Positions 60,920-64,000 of a stretch of 64,000 nucleotides of DNA are shown here, one piece after another. Below the pieces are notes generated by a model, which worked only from the letters and a program-made list of their open reading frames with translations, ran no database searches and had not been told where the DNA came from. A program made the translations under genes and the position numbers. Position 1 is the stretch's first letter; the number at the start of each line of letters is the position of its first letter. The stretch is from Seleniivibrio woodruffii. GTDB lineage: Bacteria > Chrysiogenota > Deferribacteres > Deferribacterales > Geovibrionaceae. The stretch is taken from positions 124,001 through 188,000 of the forward strand of contig NZ_SMGG01000005.1 in the NCBI RefSeq assembly GCF_004339245.1, given 5' to 3'.

Positions 60920-61849
60920 ATGAAATACACAATTATTCTGCTCTTCGGCATTATTATTCTATTTGTTTCGGGCTGTTCAAGGGAGAAGAAACAGCCCATA
61001 CACATTGGGGTCAACGACTGGCCCCCCTGTGAAATATGGTATATTGCAAAAGCCAACGGCTATTTCGGCAGCGTACCCGTTGAGCTGATCCGTTTCTCTG
61101 TGTGGTCGGACAACATGCGCTCACTCTACATGGGCAACACCGATATAACCCATTCAACATATTTCAACGCAATGCATTACAGCGACAAGGGTGAAAAAGC
61201 GAAAATAATCCTCTCATCCGACACCATCGAAGGCGGGGACGGACTGGCTGTAAAATCTGAAATTGCCCGGTTAAATGATCTTAAAAATAAGCGTATCGCT
61301 GTGGAAATGAACACCGATGAGCATTTTCTGCTTTATAAGGTGCTGAAGCAGAGCGGAATAAGCATCAGCGACGTTACGATAATAAACGTTCCCGCCGCAG
61401 AGGGCATGGAGCTTTTCATAGCGGGCAAAGCGGATGCGCTGTACACCTATGAGCCTTTTCTTTCGGAAGCGGCCGCAAAGGGAAACGGACGTATAATCTC
61501 CACAACAGCCGATATGCCCGGCTATATGACAGACACCCTGCTGGCATCTGAAAAGCTGATACAAAACAGACCGGAAGACCTGAAAATAATCATTTCTGCA
61601 TGGTATAAGGCTCAGAATTTCATAAAAATGAATCCGGACGAAGCCTATAAGATAATGGCCGCCAACGAAGGCATGCCCACGGAAGATTTCAAAGGGTTTT
61701 ATGAGAGCTTCCGCTTCCACACAGCGGAAGAGAACAGAGAAATCGCCGATTCACAGCAGTTTAAAAGAGTTATCGCCGAGGTGTCCGCTTTTCTGAACAA
61801 AAAACCGGAAGAATTTGAAAACATATACACAACGGAATTTCTGCCATGA
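60920..61849 (+). CDS. ABC-type substrate-binding lipoprotein, sensor accessory
   Basis: The protein has 309 residues: a lipoprotein signal (1-20, with the lipobox LFVSGC) and a periplasmic-binding-protein fold of the NMT1/TauA/SsuA type (IHIGVNDWPPCEIWYIAKANG, LKNKRIAVEMNTDEHFLLYKVL, FIAGKADALYTYEPFL). No permease or ATPase gene accompanies it. Instead it lies between a response regulator and a histidine kinase and overlaps the kinase gene by four bases. It probably binds a ligand and presents it to the kinase, as in known three-component systems. GTG 60881 is an upstream in-frame start, but ATG 60920 gives the proper signal peptide. Confidence 0.87.
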   Translation: MKYTIILLFGIIILFVSGCSREKKQPIHIGVNDWPPCEIWYIAKANGYFGSVPVELIRFSVWSDNMRSLYMGNTDITHSTYFNAMHYSDKGEKAKIILSSDTIEGGDGLAVKSEIARLNDLKNKRIAVEMNTDEHFLLYKVLKQSGISISDVTIINVPAAEGMELFIAGKADALYTYEPFLSEAAAKGNGRIISTTADMPGYMTDTLLASEKLIQNRPEDLKIIISAWYKAQNFIKMNPDEAYKIMAANEGMPTEDFKGFYESFRFHTAEENREIADSQQFKRVIAEVSAFLNKKPEEFENIYTTEFLP

Positions 61850-63990
61850 AACATTTTGACCAGAGCAGGATAAAAAGAAAAAATTCGCTGTTCATAACTC
61901 TGCCGCTGTACATCATTACCATCATGGTCATTTCAGGGTTCTTCTCCTCCATAATCTTCAACAAGAGGATGGAGGAAAAAACGGCAGAGCAGATATCCGA
62001 AGTGACCTCTATGACCCTCACCAGTCTCGACTGGTCGGCGGCATCCCTTATCAATTCGCAGGATATTAAAGGCTTGCAGAGGTTAATTGAAAACGCCGCA
62101 TCCAACAGGTTCATAAGCTATATGAACGTCTGCGGCGCAAACGGCAGGATAATCGCCAGCAGCAGTCCTGCGGAAATCGGCAAACCATGGAAATCAGAAC
62201 TGGTTAAGGCCGTTTTTGAAAAACACGCTCTCATACGCCGCAAAATGCACTCGGACAACACCTTCGAAGCCGCAGTGCCCGTTTCCGGCCAGATATTTGA
62301 CAACCTTTCCCAGAGCAGCATTCAGGCCGTGATATATCTGAAAGTGGATAAATACTATGCCGACCAGATATACAGGGAATACAGCGACTTTTTTGTAACC
62401 CAGTATGCGTTTGTCTCCGTTCTGGTAACGATCTGCTTCCTGTTCCTTATCTCCCGCATGGTTCTGAGCCCGCTGAAAAAACAGCAGAATGCCATCAACA
62501 GCATAACCACCGGCAACTACGACGTTCATCTGGAAGTGCTCCGCAAGGACGAGCTGGGAAGGTTTGCAGATACCATAAACGCAATGAGCTCTGAAATACT
62601 CTCAAACAGACTGGAACTGGAAAAGACCAACAAAAACCTCTCCGAATATCTGAAAGCCATCGACGAAAGCGTCATAGTCATAAGATCTTCTCTGGAGGGC
62701 AAAATAACCTATGCGAACAAGAAATTCTACGAGATAACCGGATACACCAAAAACGAGATAATCGGCGCTCCCGTCGGCATGATAAGAAACTACGATACCG
62801 ATGAAGACACCCTCATCAACTACTGGGAAACGATCCTCAACCGTTTCATATGGCGGGAGGTCATAGAGAAAAGGGCGAAGGACGGCAAAAAGTTTTATGT
62901 AAACGCCACCATAAACCCCATAACCGATACAGACGGCGAGGTTATCGAGTTCATAGACATCTGGTATGACATCACGCAGATATACGAACTCAAAGAAGAG
63001 CTGAAAATGCATAAGGAGAATCTGGAGGATATCGTCTGTCTGCGCACAAAGGAACTGTTCGATTCCCACCAGAAACTTAAAAACGCATATGCCGAATCCG
63101 AACAGCTGAACAACACGCTCAGGCTCACTCAGGCCAGAATGGTTCAGCAGGAGAAGCTGGCATCCATAGGTCAGCTGGCCGCCGGAGTCGCCCACGAGCT
63201 GAACAACCCCGTGGGTTTCATCTCCAGCAATTTCGATGTGATGAAAAGGTATTACGACCAGACCTTCTCATATGTTAAGGAACTGGAAAACAGCATAGCC
63301 GAAATGGAAAAAAGGTGCGGCAGAAAGTGCGGAAACGATATACAGAGCCTTTTTGACGAAATGGAAAAGAGCAGAAGCAACAGCAGAGTGAATTTCATAA
63401 TGTCCGACACTCAGGACATCTTTAAAGAATGCGAGCACGGATTCGCCAGAGTTTCAGGGATAATAAACAGCCTCAGGGACTTCTCCAGAATAGACATAGA
63501 GGAGAAACTGGCTCCCTATAACCTGAACGAGGGTATCAGAAGCACGGTCACAGTGGCAAAGAACGAGATAAAGTACGTTGCAGATGTCAATCTCGACCTG
63601 CGTGACCTACCGGATATACTCTGCAACGGCGGCGAGATAAATCAGGTGCTTCTTAACCTTATAGTCAATGCGGCTCACGCCATTGAGGATTCCGGAGAAA
63701 AAAAGGGAACCATAGACATAGCCACAAGGCTGGATCTGGGATTTGTGGTCTGCACTATCAGAGATTCAGGCAAAGGCATCCCTGCGGAATATCTGGGGAA
63801 GGTATTTGACCCGTTCTTCACAACAAAAGCGCCCGGAAAGGGAACCGGACTGGGCTTAAGCATTTCATACGATATCATTGTCAACAAACACAAAGGCATG
63901 CTCTATGCCGAAAACGACGGCGGAGCAAAATTTACTATCACGCTTCCTTTAAAAAGCGGATCAGTGGAGGAGAAGGATGTTCAGTTTTAA
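61846..63990 (+). CDS. Membrane histidine kinase with PAS domain
   Basis: The kinase has 714 residues: a first membrane helix (about 16-38), a periplasmic sensor (39-185), a second helix (about 187-207), HAMP (about 207-260), a PAS domain (about 270-385, with KITYANKKFYEITGYTKNEI), a coiled coil, and a dimerisation segment with phospho-His450 in GVAHELNNPVGF. The ATPase domain has N-box NLIVNAAHAI, G1 DSGKGIP and G2 GTGLGLSIS. The first gene product of the set (59505) is its likely partner, and the lipoprotein its ligand receptor. The next gene starts inside its 3' end. Confidence 0.92.
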   Translation: MKHFDQSRIKRKNSLFITLPLYIITIMVISGFFSSIIFNKRMEEKTAEQISEVTSMTLTSLDWSAASLINSQDIKGLQRLIENAASNRFISYMNVCGANGRIIASSSPAEIGKPWKSELVKAVFEKHALIRRKMHSDNTFEAAVPVSGQIFDNLSQSSIQAVIYLKVDKYYADQIYREYSDFFVTQYAFVSVLVTICFLFLISRMVLSPLKKQQNAINSITTGNYDVHLEVLRKDELGRFADTINAMSSEILSNRLELEKTNKNLSEYLKAIDESVIVIRSSLEGKITYANKKFYEITGYTKNEIIGAPVGMIRNYDTDEDTLINYWETILNRFIWREVIEKRAKDGKKFYVNATINPITDTDGEVIEFIDIWYDITQIYELKEELKMHKENLEDIVCLRTKELFDSHQKLKNAYAESEQLNNTLRLTQARMVQQEKLASIGQLAAGVAHELNNPVGFISSNFDVMKRYYDQTFSYVKELENSIAEMEKRCGRKCGNDIQSLFDEMEKSRSNSRVNFIMSDTQDIFKECEHGFARVSGIINSLRDFSRIDIEEKLAPYNLNEGIRSTVTVAKNEIKYVADVNLDLRDLPDILCNGGEINQVLLNLIVNAAHAIEDSGEKKGTIDIATRLDLGFVVCTIRDSGKGIPAEYLGKVFDPFFTTKAPGKGTGLGLSISYDIIVNKHKGMLYAENDGGAKFTITLPLKSGSVEEKDVQF

Positions 63991-64000
63991 CGAAATAGCC
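63977..64000 (+). CDS. Start of a further gene, truncated by the window edge
   Basis: ATG 63977 follows GGAGGAGAAGG and overlaps the kinase stop codon in another frame. Only eight codons (MFSFNEIA) are inside the window, so no function can be assigned. The coupling suggests one more component of the same sensory operon. Confidence 0.55.

Overview
The window looks like chromosomal DNA from a Gram-negative, anaerobically respiring, motile bacterium. The evidence is a complete membrane-bound nitrate reductase operon with a nitrate/nitrite transporter, a hybrid-cluster protein, a periplasmic flavoprotein with a tetraheme cytochrome, a chemoreceptor, HD-GYP, HDOD and CheY-like signalling proteins, and a NeuB/NeuC nonulosonate pair. 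The family mix would suit a Deferribacterota-type nitrate respirer, but that assignment is an inference from gene content; no rRNA or marker gene is present.

Layout. 1-12.2 kb is a nitrogen-oxide block: chrA (partial) and a Crp/Fnr regulator face narK-cytochrome c-narGHJI across an FNR-type box, followed by hcp and a CBS/HPP gene pair. 12.2-23.4 kb is one dense minus-strand operon of eleven genes. It holds two DJ-1/PfpI proteins, a ThDP enzyme, EthD-like, muconolactone-isomerase-like and SnoaL-like proteins, a SnoaL-ankyrin fusion, GlgX, a 2-epimerase-fold/STAS fusion and two related membrane proteins. It is preceded by a structured leader that ends in a U-tract. I do not recognise this operon as a described system. 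23.7-31.9 kb has an MFS transporter and a sigma-54 regulon: a membrane sensor/sigma-54 activator, an OprD-like porin and a flavoprotein-tetraheme cytochrome pair. The two sigma-54 promoters and the two upstream GAGACA-N3-TGTCTC palindromes match each other.

32-39.2 kb has a secreted ankyrin protein, a small tRNA-Arg-associated insertion (DUF2971 gene and higBA), HDOD and CheY-like genes, and aroF. aroF is preceded by a Phe/Tyr-rich leader peptide and an attenuator, which is too short to show up as an ordinary ORF call. tRNA-Phe at 39.1 kb is the target of a 7.7-kb integrative element (39135-46879, 44-bp direct repeats). It carries a tyrosine integrase, an excisionase-like protein, an HUH replication initiator, a toxin-antitoxin pair and a Hachiman-like HamA/HamB defence pair. 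Beyond its right end lie 183-bp tandem repeats containing pieces of the tRNA-Phe 3' end, an arrangement like the E. coli tyrT repeats.

47.6-64 kb has a chemoreceptor, an HD-GYP protein, a secreted dienelactone-hydrolase-like protein with NeuC and NeuB, a cNMP/CBS/nucleotidyltransferase protein, a sodium/solute symporter with its DUF4212 small subunit, and a sigma-54 response regulator, substrate-binding lipoprotein and histidine kinase that form a probable three-component sensory system. Coordinates, motifs and repeats were read directly from the sequence; family assignments are by eye, without database searches.
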